Shown piece after piece: positions 26,432 through 34,224 of a DNA stretch of 64,000 nucleotides (its first letter is position 1; each line of letters starts with the position of its first letter). The translations under genes were made by a program, and so were the position numbers. The notes below the pieces were generated by a model. The model saw only the letters and a program-made list of their open reading frames with translations, was not told where the DNA came from and ran no database searches. This DNA comes from Bradyrhizobium erythrophlei (GTDB lineage Bacteria; Pseudomonadota; Alphaproteobacteria; Rhizobiales; Xanthobacteraceae). The DNA is taken from positions 682,001 through 746,000 of the forward strand of contig FSRD01000003.1 in assembly GCA_900129675.1 (NCBI GenBank), read 5' to 3'.

Positions 26432-27553
26432 ATGAGCGAGAAGAAACCCGTCATCGTCTATGGCGTCTCCGGCTACACCGGGCGTCTGGTTTGTGAATAT
26501 CTGCGTGAGTACAACATTCCCTTCATTGCGGCCGGCCGCGACGCCGCCAAAGTGAAGGCCGTCGTCGAAAAAATTCCCGGCATCGAAACGGCAGACTACG
26601 AGATTGCCGAGGTTGGGCACACCGTCGAAGCGCTGACTGAGCTGTTCAAGGGCGCGAAGGTCGTCAGCAATATGGTCGGCCCGTTTATCAAGTATGGCCC
26701 GGAAGTCGTCGAAGCCTGTCTTGCGGCCGGCTGTCACTACACCGATACGACCGGCGAACAGGATTGGGTGATGCTGGCGCAGGAACGCTGGGGAGCAAAA
26801 TTCGCGGCAAAGGAATTGCTGCTCGCGCCCAACGTCGCGCAGATGTACACGACGGGAGAAATCGCGGCGAACATTTGCCTCGAAACGCCGGGTCTCGATA
26901 CGCTCGATATCCTGGTGCTGTGGAAGGGGTTCCCGACCTACGCCTCGACGCAGACGATCTTCACCATCCTCAAGGCGAACTGGTACTATCTGGTCCAGAA
27001 CAAATTTGTTGAATGGGATGTGGCCGCCAATTTCGAGGTCAATGTTCCCGGTCAGCATGAGGGCGCCATTGCCGTCCCGTGGGGCGGCACCGCGCATCCG
27101 GTCTGGTTCAAGAACGATCCGCGCGTCTCCAACTGCAAGGTGCTCGGTGGCGTCATGCAGCGCGACATCATGCTCGGTGTGGTTCAAACCCAGGAGATGG
27201 TGAAAGAGAAAATCAAGCCGCTTCCGCCCGACCAGCAGGAAAAGGCGCTGGCCGACATCGCGGCAACGCTGCAGGCAAGCATGCCGCCGCGCGAGAATCC
27301 GCGCATCAATACCTCGATCGACTCCGTCTATGCATCCGGTCCGCTCGGCCGCGCGCATTGCGTGATTCATGGCAACTGCAATTACAAGCAGACCGGAATG
27401 CTGCAGGCCTATGCCGCATTCTCGCTGCTGCAGACGGCTCCCAGGAAAGTTGGCTTTGCCTCCGCCTGCCAGGCGTTCGGGCATCGCGAACTGCTGGGTC
27501 AGTTGCGAAGCTTCGGACTGGTGATGAATCCGGTTCTGACGGTTCACAATTGA
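26432..27553 (+). CDS. Saccharopine-dehydrogenase-like NAD(P)-binding protein
   Basis: A 373-residue protein with an N-terminal Rossmann fold (KKPVIVYGVSGYTGRLVCEYL) and the family segments AAGRDAAKVKAVVEKI and NMVGPFIKYGPEVVEACLAAGCHYTDTTGEQDW, typical of the saccharopine dehydrogenase/trans-acting enoyl reductase superfamily. The C-terminal half is less familiar. GGAGG at 26419-26423 fits ATG 26432 better than ATG 26426. It sits 41 bases after the SDR and 57 before the acyl-CoA ligase, so it is likely a reductase or isomerase of the same catabolic route. It is not expected to act in lysine metabolism. Confidence 0.85.
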   Translation: MSEKKPVIVYGVSGYTGRLVCEYLREYNIPFIAAGRDAAKVKAVVEKIPGIETADYEIAEVGHTVEALTELFKGAKVVSNMVGPFIKYGPEVVEACLAAGCHYTDTTGEQDWVMLAQERWGAKFAAKELLLAPNVAQMYTTGEIAANICLETPGLDTLDILVLWKGFPTYASTQTIFTILKANWYYLVQNKFVEWDVAANFEVNVPGQHEGAIAVPWGGTAHPVWFKNDPRVSNCKVLGGVMQRDIMLGVVQTQEMVKEKIKPLPPDQQEKALADIAATLQASMPPRENPRINTSIDSVYASGPLGRAHCVIHGNCNYKQTGMLQAYAAFSLLQTAPRKVGFASACQAFGHRELLGQLRSFGLVMNPVLTVHN

Positions 27554-27610
27554 TGCAACCGGGTGGCGCGGACCACCGCGCCACCCGCCCTCTTTTTCGG
27601 GAGGTGGTCC

Positions 27611-29149
27611 ATGCGGCTTATCGACTATCTGGATAAGGGCACCTCGCTTGGTGCGGATGCGCCATGTCTGACCATGGACGGAAAAGACCTGAGCTACGGT
27701 GACGTGCAGCGCCTGAGTTATCGGATTGCGCGCGGGCTCGCCAATTCCGGTGTCACCCCCGGGGAGAAAGTCGCGATCCTGTCCGGCAACGATCCGGTCG
27801 CCTTTGCCTGTGTATTCGGTATTTCGCGCGCCGGGGCCGTCTGGTGTCCGATCAACCCCCGCAACGAGGCGGCGGAAAACCAGTTCATCCTCGACGCGTT
27901 CGATTGCAGCCTGTTGCTGTTTCACAGCGGCTTCGCGCCGATGGTCGACAAACTAAGGCCGCAGCTGCCGAAATTGCGTCAGCTTGTATGTCTCGACACC
28001 GAGACGTCTTTCGCGCCGTCGTTCGAAACCTGGCTTGCCGACGTCGACGACCAGCCCTTTCAGCGCGATTGCGTTGATGATCTTGCGATGATACCCGGCA
28101 CCGGCGGAACGACCGGCAAACCCAAAGGCGTGATGCTCTCGGGACGCAACATCGAAACGATGGCTGCGTTGACCCTGATGGGTTATCCGTTCAAGGGGCG
28201 GCCAATCTATCTGGCGCTCGCGCCGCTGACGCATGCCGCCGGCGTGCTGTGCTTTCCCATCATGACGCTCGGAGGCAGGGTGGTGATCATGCATCACCCG
28301 GACGTCGGCGAATTCCTCGACCTGATTGCACGCTACCGGGTCACGCACACGTTCCTTCCGCCAACCGTCATCTACATGCTGCTGGATCATCCGAAGCTCG
28401 ACAGTGCCGATCTCAGCTCGCTGCAATGCTTCTGGTACGGCGCGGCCCCGATTTCGGTGGCGCGCCTGACCGAGGCGCTGGAAAAGATTGGCCCGATGGC
28501 GCAGCTCTTTGGGCAGACCGAAGCACCGATGATGATCTCGATGATGCCGCCTGCGGACCACTACAATCCCGACGGTTCGATCGCGACCGGACGGTTGTCG
28601 TCGGCGGGCCGTGTCGGGCCGCTGGTTCGGGTCGGCATCATGGATAGCGCCGGCAATTTGCTGCCGGCCGGAGAGCGCGGCGAAATCGTCGTCCGCGGAT
28701 CGCTGGTGATGGGCGGGTACTACAAGAACGCCGAAGCCACGGCGGAGGCTTCGGCGCACGGCTGGCACCATACGGGGGATATCGGGTATCTCAACGCGGA
28801 CAATTTCCTGTACATCGTCGATCGCGCCAAAGACATGATCATTACCGGCGGCTTCAATGTCTATTCGGTCGAAGTCGAGAACGCCCTTCAGGCCCACGAA
28901 ACCATTCAGGACTGCGCCGTGATCGGTTTGCCGGATGACAAGTGGGGTGAGCGCGTCGTCGCTGTGGTACAGGCGAGAGCAGGGCGCACCATCGATGTCG
29001 CCGCGGTATCGAGCTTCGTGAAGCAGCGGATCGGAAGCGTCAAAACGCCCAAGCAGATCGAAGTCTGGGATGACCTTCCGCGCTCCAAGGTCGGCAAGGT
29101 GCTGAAATCGGAAATCCGCGCCCGGATGCTGGCGGATCGGAAGGCGTGA
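27611..29149 (+). CDS. AMP-forming acyl-CoA ligase
   Basis: A 512-residue member of the ANL superfamily that activates a carboxylate with ATP and CoA. Motifs in order: the phosphate loop PGTGGTTGKPKGVMLSG (about residues 160-176), FWYGAAPIS, LFGQTEAP (A5), the adenylate Asp in HTGDIGYLN, the hinge DRAKDMIITGGFNVYSVEVE and the catalytic Lys near PRSKVGKVLKSEIR. ATG 27611 has GGGAGG upstream. Last gene of the TetR-controlled operon. Substrate is unknown; a medium-chain, aromatic or steroid-type acid would fit the SDR partner. Confidence 0.94.
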   Translation: MRLIDYLDKGTSLGADAPCLTMDGKDLSYGDVQRLSYRIARGLANSGVTPGEKVAILSGNDPVAFACVFGISRAGAVWCPINPRNEAAENQFILDAFDCSLLLFHSGFAPMVDKLRPQLPKLRQLVCLDTETSFAPSFETWLADVDDQPFQRDCVDDLAMIPGTGGTTGKPKGVMLSGRNIETMAALTLMGYPFKGRPIYLALAPLTHAAGVLCFPIMTLGGRVVIMHHPDVGEFLDLIARYRVTHTFLPPTVIYMLLDHPKLDSADLSSLQCFWYGAAPISVARLTEALEKIGPMAQLFGQTEAPMMISMMPPADHYNPDGSIATGRLSSAGRVGPLVRVGIMDSAGNLLPAGERGEIVVRGSLVMGGYYKNAEATAEASAHGWHHTGDIGYLNADNFLYIVDRAKDMIITGGFNVYSVEVENALQAHETIQDCAVIGLPDDKWGERVVAVVQARAGRTIDVAAVSSFVKQRIGSVKTPKQIEVWDDLPRSKVGKVLKSEIRARMLADRKA

Positions 29150-29245
29150 CGATGTTCGGGCCGCAAAACGCAGCGTGCCGCGCTTTGGGTTTGGCGCGCT
29201 GAAAAAAAGTGATCCGCGCCTGCGTGCGAGCGGTGCGGTACCGGG

Positions 29246-29626
29246 TTAGTTCCTGGTGCGGATAAACCCGGCAAGCTTGGTTTTCTGAGCCTCGCACCAC
29301 GCTGTCATGCCGATGCGTTTCTGGTCGAGGTCCGTCGATCTTGTCGCGAGCGCGACTTCCGACATCAGGTCCTCAGCCTGCAACTCGCCCATTTTTCCAC
29401 CGGTGTGCATGTAGGCGATCGCCTTCCGCACCTGCTCGGTGGTTCCATCAGGCATTTGCATCTCCTGCGCCTTTTGAACCAGATCCTGATAGGCGACATC
29501 CGTGCCGGGGCATTCCACCTTGGCGGCGAAAGCCTGCAGGACCATGGTCACATAGGCCAGGCGCGACTCGGCATGCGCCGGAGCGGCAACGGCAATCAAT
29601 CCCAGTAGCAACAGACCAAAGCGCAT
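29246..29626 (-). CDS. Small exported protein, 126 aa
   Basis: ATG at 29626 with AGGAG upstream gives a clean signal peptide (MRFGLLLLGLIAVAAPAHA). The mature part is helical with two cysteines (VECPGTD and AWCEAQKTK) that could form a disulphide, and an HTGGKMGELQAEDL segment. The frame extends eight codons further upstream, but the start chosen fits the signal peptide. It converges with the acyl-CoA ligase gene. No family is recognised; function unknown. Confidence 0.65.
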   Translation of the reverse strand: MRFGLLLLGLIAVAAPAHAESRLAYVTMVLQAFAAKVECPGTDVAYQDLVQKAQEMQMPDGTTEQVRKAIAYMHTGGKMGELQAEDLMSEVALATRSTDLDQKRIGMTAWCEAQKTKLAGFIRTRN

Positions 29627-29815
29627 CACAGTCTCCTGGTTCGGGAACAAAAACTAGCGCTGAACCGCATCTCTGCGCAACCTCCCGAAAGGAGACGGCG
29701 TAGAGCACGCGTGAGTGACGATGGAACCGCCTGTCGCACCGCAATCGTCATGCCGTTGGGAACAAATCCGGCCATGGCGACTTACCGCCAACGGTTCGAA
29801 TTCCAGGAGACTCCC

Positions 29816-30109
29816 ATGAACAAGGCAAAGATCGCTTTGGCCGGTTTTGCAGCCCTCATCGTCGTCAGTTCGGCGGCTCTGGCTCAGCAAGCGTCGACGG
29901 GAACGGTCACCAAAATTGATCGGATCAGCGGCACGGTCGCGATTCGACAAACCCAAAGCGGCACGGTCGGAGCGAATTCCGGCAGCTCCTCCGAGGAGTT
30001 CAAGGTGCAAGAAAGCATGTTGAACAATTTGCACGCCGGCGACAGGGTGACATTCTCCGCCACCGAAGCGGGTGGAACCAAGACCATCACGAAGCTCGAG
30101 AGGCAATAG
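29816..30109 (+). CDS. Small exported CusF-like OB-fold protein
   Basis: A 97-residue exported protein with signal peptide MNKAKIALAGFAALIVVSSAALA. The mature 70 residues have the strand order of CusF-type periplasmic copper chaperones: GTVTKIDRISGTVAIR, then FKVQESMLNNLHAGDRVTFSATEAGGTKTITKLE. The usual metal ligands of CusF (a His, two Met and a stacking Trp) are not present, so copper binding is doubtful. RBS CCAGGAGA precedes the ATG. It is divergent from the neighbouring small exported protein and stands alone. Confidence 0.7.
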   Translation: MNKAKIALAGFAALIVVSSAALAQQASTGTVTKIDRISGTVAIRQTQSGTVGANSGSSSEEFKVQESMLNNLHAGDRVTFSATEAGGTKTITKLERQ

Positions 30110-30294
30110 GCGTTCGGAAGTGTTCAACGATCCCGTCGTCATCGCCCGCCAACGGGTCGGCCGAATGGCCGCCGATGACAGGCTCTGGCGGGCGATCCAG
30201 TATTCCACAGCCGGCGTAGTGAAATCGAGAGGCCGCGGCGTACTGGATGCCCCTTCGCGGGGCATGACAATTTGTGCCGCTTCGACACGATGCG

Positions 30295-30506
30295 CTACGC
30301 CTGCTTCAGCGATTGGATCGCGTCGCGGACATAGGGGTCGAGGCCCGTGCCGCCGGCATCGAGATGGGCAAAGATCGGCTTGCGCATCCGCGGATCCCAG
30401 GATTTTTTGATGTGCTCGGAATGCCCGGCACCGCCTTGTCATGGCCCTGGCTCTGAAAGAATTTGCCGATCTGGTTGGCCATGTAGATCAGTCGGTCAGG
30501 CGACAT
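30295..30506 (-). pseudogene. fdsD: fdsD remnant: formate dehydrogenase delta subunit, frameshifted
   Basis: From ATG 30506 the frame reads MSPDRLIYMANQIGKFFQSQ and on to HDKAVPGI, an exact match in style to FdsD of NAD-dependent formate dehydrogenase. It then loses the frame. One base further on, EHIKKSWDPRMRKPIFAHLD, then GLDPYVRDAIQSLKQA, continues to a stop at 30295-30297. The span is one base short of a 70-codon gene, so a single-base deletion near 30415-30420 explains it. The start overlaps the end of the fdhD remnant. The catalytic subunits fdsGBA are absent. Confidence 0.82.
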
Positions 30507-31140
30507 CAGCGGCCTCTTTCACATTCGTAGTTTTTTCCGACGCGTTTTCTGCCGCAGATAAGTCTACGCAATCTGCGTAAACTTGATTGCTATGCGAACG
30601 GGTGCATCCCGTCCGGGGCAGCCTTTCGCTCGAAAAGGCTTTCGCGCTCTCTCTGATCCGCTCCGGATGCGTGAACACTTCAAATCCGTCCGAACGCGCG
30701 ATCGCGGCCAGCGTGATGCCGGTGGCTTCCGCCATCCGCACCGCGAGCGCCTTCGGCGCCGAGACCGCAACCATCAGCGGCGCGTCGAGGGCTGCGGTAT
30801 TCTGCACCATCTCGACCGAGACCCGGCTGGTCAAAAGCACCATGCCTTCGCCGGCGGCGACCGTGGCCTGCGCCAGCGCACTCGCGAGCTTGTCCAGCGC
30901 ATTGTGACGGCCGACATCCTCGCGCAGGCACATGATGCCGCGCGCCGGCGTCCAGAACGCGGCGGCGTGGACGGCGCGCGTCTCGATGTTGATTTGCTGC
31001 AGCGGCGCGATCGCCGCCATTGCCGCCAAAGTTCTGCGGCGTGCCCATCATCACCGCGTAGGTGCCGCCGTTGTAGGTCGGCGCCAGCGCGGTTTCTTCC
31101 GGGATCAGGCCTCATCCCAGGGTTCATAGACCGGTGTCAT
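30496..31140 (-). pseudogene. fdhD: fdhD remnant: formate dehydrogenase sulfurtransferase with internal deletion
   Basis: FdhD passes sulphur to the molybdenum cofactor of formate dehydrogenase. The C-terminal half is readable (PLQQINIETRAVHAAAFW..., LREDVGRHNALDKLA, LLTSRVSVEMVQ, GFEVFTHPERI). The N-terminal part (MTPVYEPWDEA from ATG 31140, then LIPEETALAPTYNGGTYAVM and GTPQ) lies in two other frames. A missing base near 31108 breaks the start, and around 31030 the sequence jumps from TPQ directly to the MAAMAAIAPLQQ segment. About 100 codons that include the CxxC sulphur-transfer loop are gone. The C-terminus after FTHPERI also looks altered by foreign sequence. Confidence 0.82.
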
Positions 31141-31381
31141 CCGCGCTCTCAAATCAGGGGTTGCTGGCACCCGCTGATGAGAGTTGGAATGCTCCAAAGA
31201 TCAATAAAGCTGTCTCATGCTGCGATATCAAAACGCGATCAATGTTCCCAAAAAATCGGACGATTTGGAAATGCAATGAATGTGAAAATCGCGCGCCCAA
31301 GGCGCGGCTTTTGGCGTATGGGTCCGGCAGCGACCGTGATATTCATGACGGCTATTCTACCTGTCCTGTGAGGCTCCCTTC

Positions 31382-32272
31382 TTGATCGACAAGCTTGAAC
31401 TTCTGCTCGCGCTGGCCAAGGAACGTCATTTCGGACGGGCCGCCGAGGCCTGCGGCGTCACCCAGCCGACGATGTCGACCAGCCTCAAACAGCTCGAGGA
31501 AATCCTCGGCGTTATGCTGGTGCAGCGCGGCTCCCGCTTCCAGGGCTTTACGCCGGAGGGCGAGCGCACGCTCGACTGGGCGCGGCGCATCGTCGGCGAC
31601 GCCCGCGCGATGAAGCAGGAGATCAACGGATTAAAGGACAAGCTGTCGGGAGAAATCCGGATCGCGGCGATCCCGACCGTGCTCGGCATGGTGGCATCGC
31701 TGACCACGCCGTTCCGCGCGCGCCATCCGGACGTGCGCTTCCGGATTCAGTCCTGCACCTCCGCCGACGTGCTGGGTCTTTTGGAAAATCTCGAGGTCGA
31801 TGCCGGCCTGACCTATATCGAGAACGAGCCGATCGGCCGGGTTCGCACCATTCCGCTCTATAACGAGAGCTATCGCCTGCTGACGTCGCCCGACGGCATG
31901 TTCGGCGACCGCAAGCAGGTCACCTGGAAGGAAGTGGGGCAGGTGCCGCTGTGCCTGCTGACGCCGGACATGCAGAACCGGCGCATCATCGATCGCGCGC
32001 TGCTCTCGGTCGGCGCCGAGGCGACGCCGACGCTGACCTCCAATTCGCTGCTCGTGCTCTACACCCACGTCAAGACCGGCCGCTGGGCCAGCGTGATGCC
32101 CGCCAAACTCGCGGAGACGCTGGGCCTTGCGGATACCGTCCGCAGCATTCCGATCGTCGATCCCGCGGTCAATTACAGCATTGGCCTCGTGATCCCGCAG
32201 CGCGACCCGATGACGCCGTTGATCGCTGCGCTGGTGCAGATCGCCCTCGAAGTCGCGCCGACGCTGGAGTGA
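31382..32272 (+). CDS. LysR-family regulator, likely former fds regulator
   Basis: A 296-residue LysR-type regulator. The N-terminal helix-turn-helix is clear (ELLLALAKERHFGRAAEACGVTQPTMSTSLKQLEEILGVMLVQRG), followed by the linker helix and the two-lobed effector domain starting at LSGEIRIAAIPTVLG. The start is TTG at 31382 with weak RBS. In related bacteria a LysR gene of this kind is divergent from the fdsGBA-fdhD-fdsD operon. Here the divergent side holds only the fdhD/fdsD wreck, so the regulator may be an orphan or have other targets. The reading frame itself is intact. Confidence 0.92.
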   Translation: MIDKLELLLALAKERHFGRAAEACGVTQPTMSTSLKQLEEILGVMLVQRGSRFQGFTPEGERTLDWARRIVGDARAMKQEINGLKDKLSGEIRIAAIPTVLGMVASLTTPFRARHPDVRFRIQSCTSADVLGLLENLEVDAGLTYIENEPIGRVRTIPLYNESYRLLTSPDGMFGDRKQVTWKEVGQVPLCLLTPDMQNRRIIDRALLSVGAEATPTLTSNSLLVLYTHVKTGRWASVMPAKLAETLGLADTVRSIPIVDPAVNYSIGLVIPQRDPMTPLIAALVQIALEVAPTLE

Positions 32273-32413
32273 AAGCTGGCGTACTTATGAATTGAGCTTG
32301 GTCGGTGCTGCCTGATCGATATCCGCCGTGCACCGATAGCGACCAAATTCCGCATCGGAGCGAAATGACGCGATGTGCCAACAAGAGACATCAACGAACC
32401 GGAGTGGCTACGG

Positions 32414-33772
32414 TCACAGGGTGTTCTTGTATACCCGCCCATCCTTCATGATGACCTTGAAGTTCTTGGCAGGGTCGGCGATTAGATTGATGTTCTCCAG
32501 TGGATTGCCGTCGACCAGCAGCAGATCGGCAAGCGCGCCCTGTTCAACGACGCCGAGCTTCCCAGGATACGGATTGCGTTTGCCGGACAATGCCAGCAGT
32601 TCGGCGTTGGTGCCGGTTGCCATTGCGAGCGATTCGGCGGCGCTGTACCAGCGGACAAGCGAGGCCAGGATTGCCCCCTGTTGCTGCGCGAGCGCTTGGG
32701 AGAACAGGACATCGGTGCCCCACGCCGTCTTGATCTTGTACTTCTTCGCCAGTTCGTATGTCGCGGCTATGCCGGGCCAGACTTCATCAGCCTTCGCTCG
32801 TTGAACTGAGCCTACTGGAAAGCCTTGTCTCAACTCCTCGGGGAGGGGCTGCAGACTCAGCCACACGTCCTTCTCGGCAATCAGCTTGGCGGTTGTCTCG
32901 TCCATCAGGAAGCCATGTTCGATGCACCTCACACCGGCGGCAATGGCCCGCTGAATCGCAGCGGGCGTAAAGGCGTGCACGGTGACGTACGTGCCCCAAT
33001 TCTCGGCCGCTTCGACAGCTGCCCGCAGTTCCGCCTCCGTGAAGGTCGACACGTCGATCGGGCTGAACGGCGAGGAAACACCGCCGCCGGCCGTTAACTT
33101 GATCTGGGAGGCGCCCTGCATGAGTTGCTCGCGGACGCGGACGCGGACCTCGTCAGGGCTGTCGGCGACCATACTGCCGCCAATCTGCTCCATGCGGCCG
33201 AGCATCCCGCCTATCGTGCGCGGCAGTTCCGACAACTGGCGGAAATCCCCGTGTCCGCTCGTCACCGTGATAAATGCCCCCGAGGGATAGATACGAGGCC
33301 CCGCGATCAACCCTGTGTCGATGGCGGTCTTTAGTCCGAATACCGGACCACCAACGTCGCGGACGGTGGTAAAGCCGCGCATCAGTGTGTCGGTTGCCTC
33401 AACGCTGGCCGCAATATTGTTGTATCCGACATCACCGACAATCGCTTGGGCAGGATTCGGCCGGATCAGCATCGCATGCCAGTGCGCGTCGATCAGGCCG
33501 GGCATCAGCGTTCGCCCGCCGCCTGCGATCACGGTCATGCCGGGCTCGGCATCGATAGGCGCCGTAGAGATGCGTTCAAAGACGTTGCCCTTGATGAGGA
33601 CGCTGGACGGCGCAGAGAGCGAGCCGCTCTTACCGTCGAAAATCCGCACATTCTGAAAAAGTGTCACGCCAGCACTCACCGGCGAATTGCCTTGCGCGCG
33701 AGCGGCCGACGCAAGGCTGACGGCCATAAGCGGAAGCGCGGCGACGAAAATCCTTCGGGAGATCGCGTTCAT
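32414..33772 (-). CDS. Exported metal-dependent amidohydrolase
   Basis: A 452-residue amidohydrolase-superfamily hydrolase (imidazolonepropionase/Xaa-Pro dipeptidase-like branch). The N-terminus MNAISRRIFVAALPLMAVSLASAARA has a twin-arginine-like start and AxA cleavage site, so it is exported. Metal-binding motifs are DAHWHAM (HxH), a lysine region QIKLTAGGGVSSP, VTVHAFTP, CIEHGFLMDE and the catalytic Asp in AWGTDVLF. RBS AGGAGGGCGAG precedes the ATG. Substrates in this branch are dipeptides or cyclic amides; none can be chosen here. Gene stands alone. Confidence 0.92.
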   Translation of the reverse strand: MNAISRRIFVAALPLMAVSLASAARAQGNSPVSAGVTLFQNVRIFDGKSGSLSAPSSVLIKGNVFERISTAPIDAEPGMTVIAGGGRTLMPGLIDAHWHAMLIRPNPAQAIVGDVGYNNIAASVEATDTLMRGFTTVRDVGGPVFGLKTAIDTGLIAGPRIYPSGAFITVTSGHGDFRQLSELPRTIGGMLGRMEQIGGSMVADSPDEVRVRVREQLMQGASQIKLTAGGGVSSPFSPIDVSTFTEAELRAAVEAAENWGTYVTVHAFTPAAIQRAIAAGVRCIEHGFLMDETTAKLIAEKDVWLSLQPLPEELRQGFPVGSVQRAKADEVWPGIAATYELAKKYKIKTAWGTDVLFSQALAQQQGAILASLVRWYSAAESLAMATGTNAELLALSGKRNPYPGKLGVVEQGALADLLLVDGNPLENINLIADPAKNFKVIMKDGRVYKNTL

Positions 33773-34224
33773 TTAGCTCGCCCTCCTGGAAGACGTTTAC
33801 GAAGCCTTCACAACCTCTCGTCGAGCATATTAGCCAAGCAGGTCGGTTCAATGAGGCAGGGCCGCTGTCCCAAATAGGTCAGAATGCGAAGCACTTGAAC
33901 CGAGCAAATGTTTTTCCGCTTAGCTCCGAACTCAGACATTGGGCGCGCACCAGTCAAGAATCTCACATTAAGTGGATTTTCGTACGAACCGGGGAGACCG
34001 GCCGGACGGGGCCGACGACAGACAGTCCGCAGGTTGAAAGGCCTGTGCCAAAAGACCGGGTACTCGCGCTGCTCCGGGTTGGCCGACAGACGTCAGATGC
34101 TCTGGGATCTGCACTGGTGACCAATGGTGGGGTAGGGTTCCACGCAGTGCTCTCTGGCTGATATTACGGCAAGAGGCCGATAGCATGGGTTCCGCGGGAA
34201 AAACCCTCCCGCTACCGATGCAAG
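33773..34224. other. Intergenic region, no gene seen
   Basis: These 452 bases lie between two divergent genes. Short frames have non-protein-like composition and no clear repeat or terminator was found. The region must contain promoters for the amidohydrolase and the metallophosphoesterase. Confidence 0.5.

Noticed and set aside
30583..31371. 262-residue plus-strand frame across the fdhD remnant
   Set aside because: Antisense to the readable FdhD fragments and rich in arginine and aspartate runs typical of shadows.
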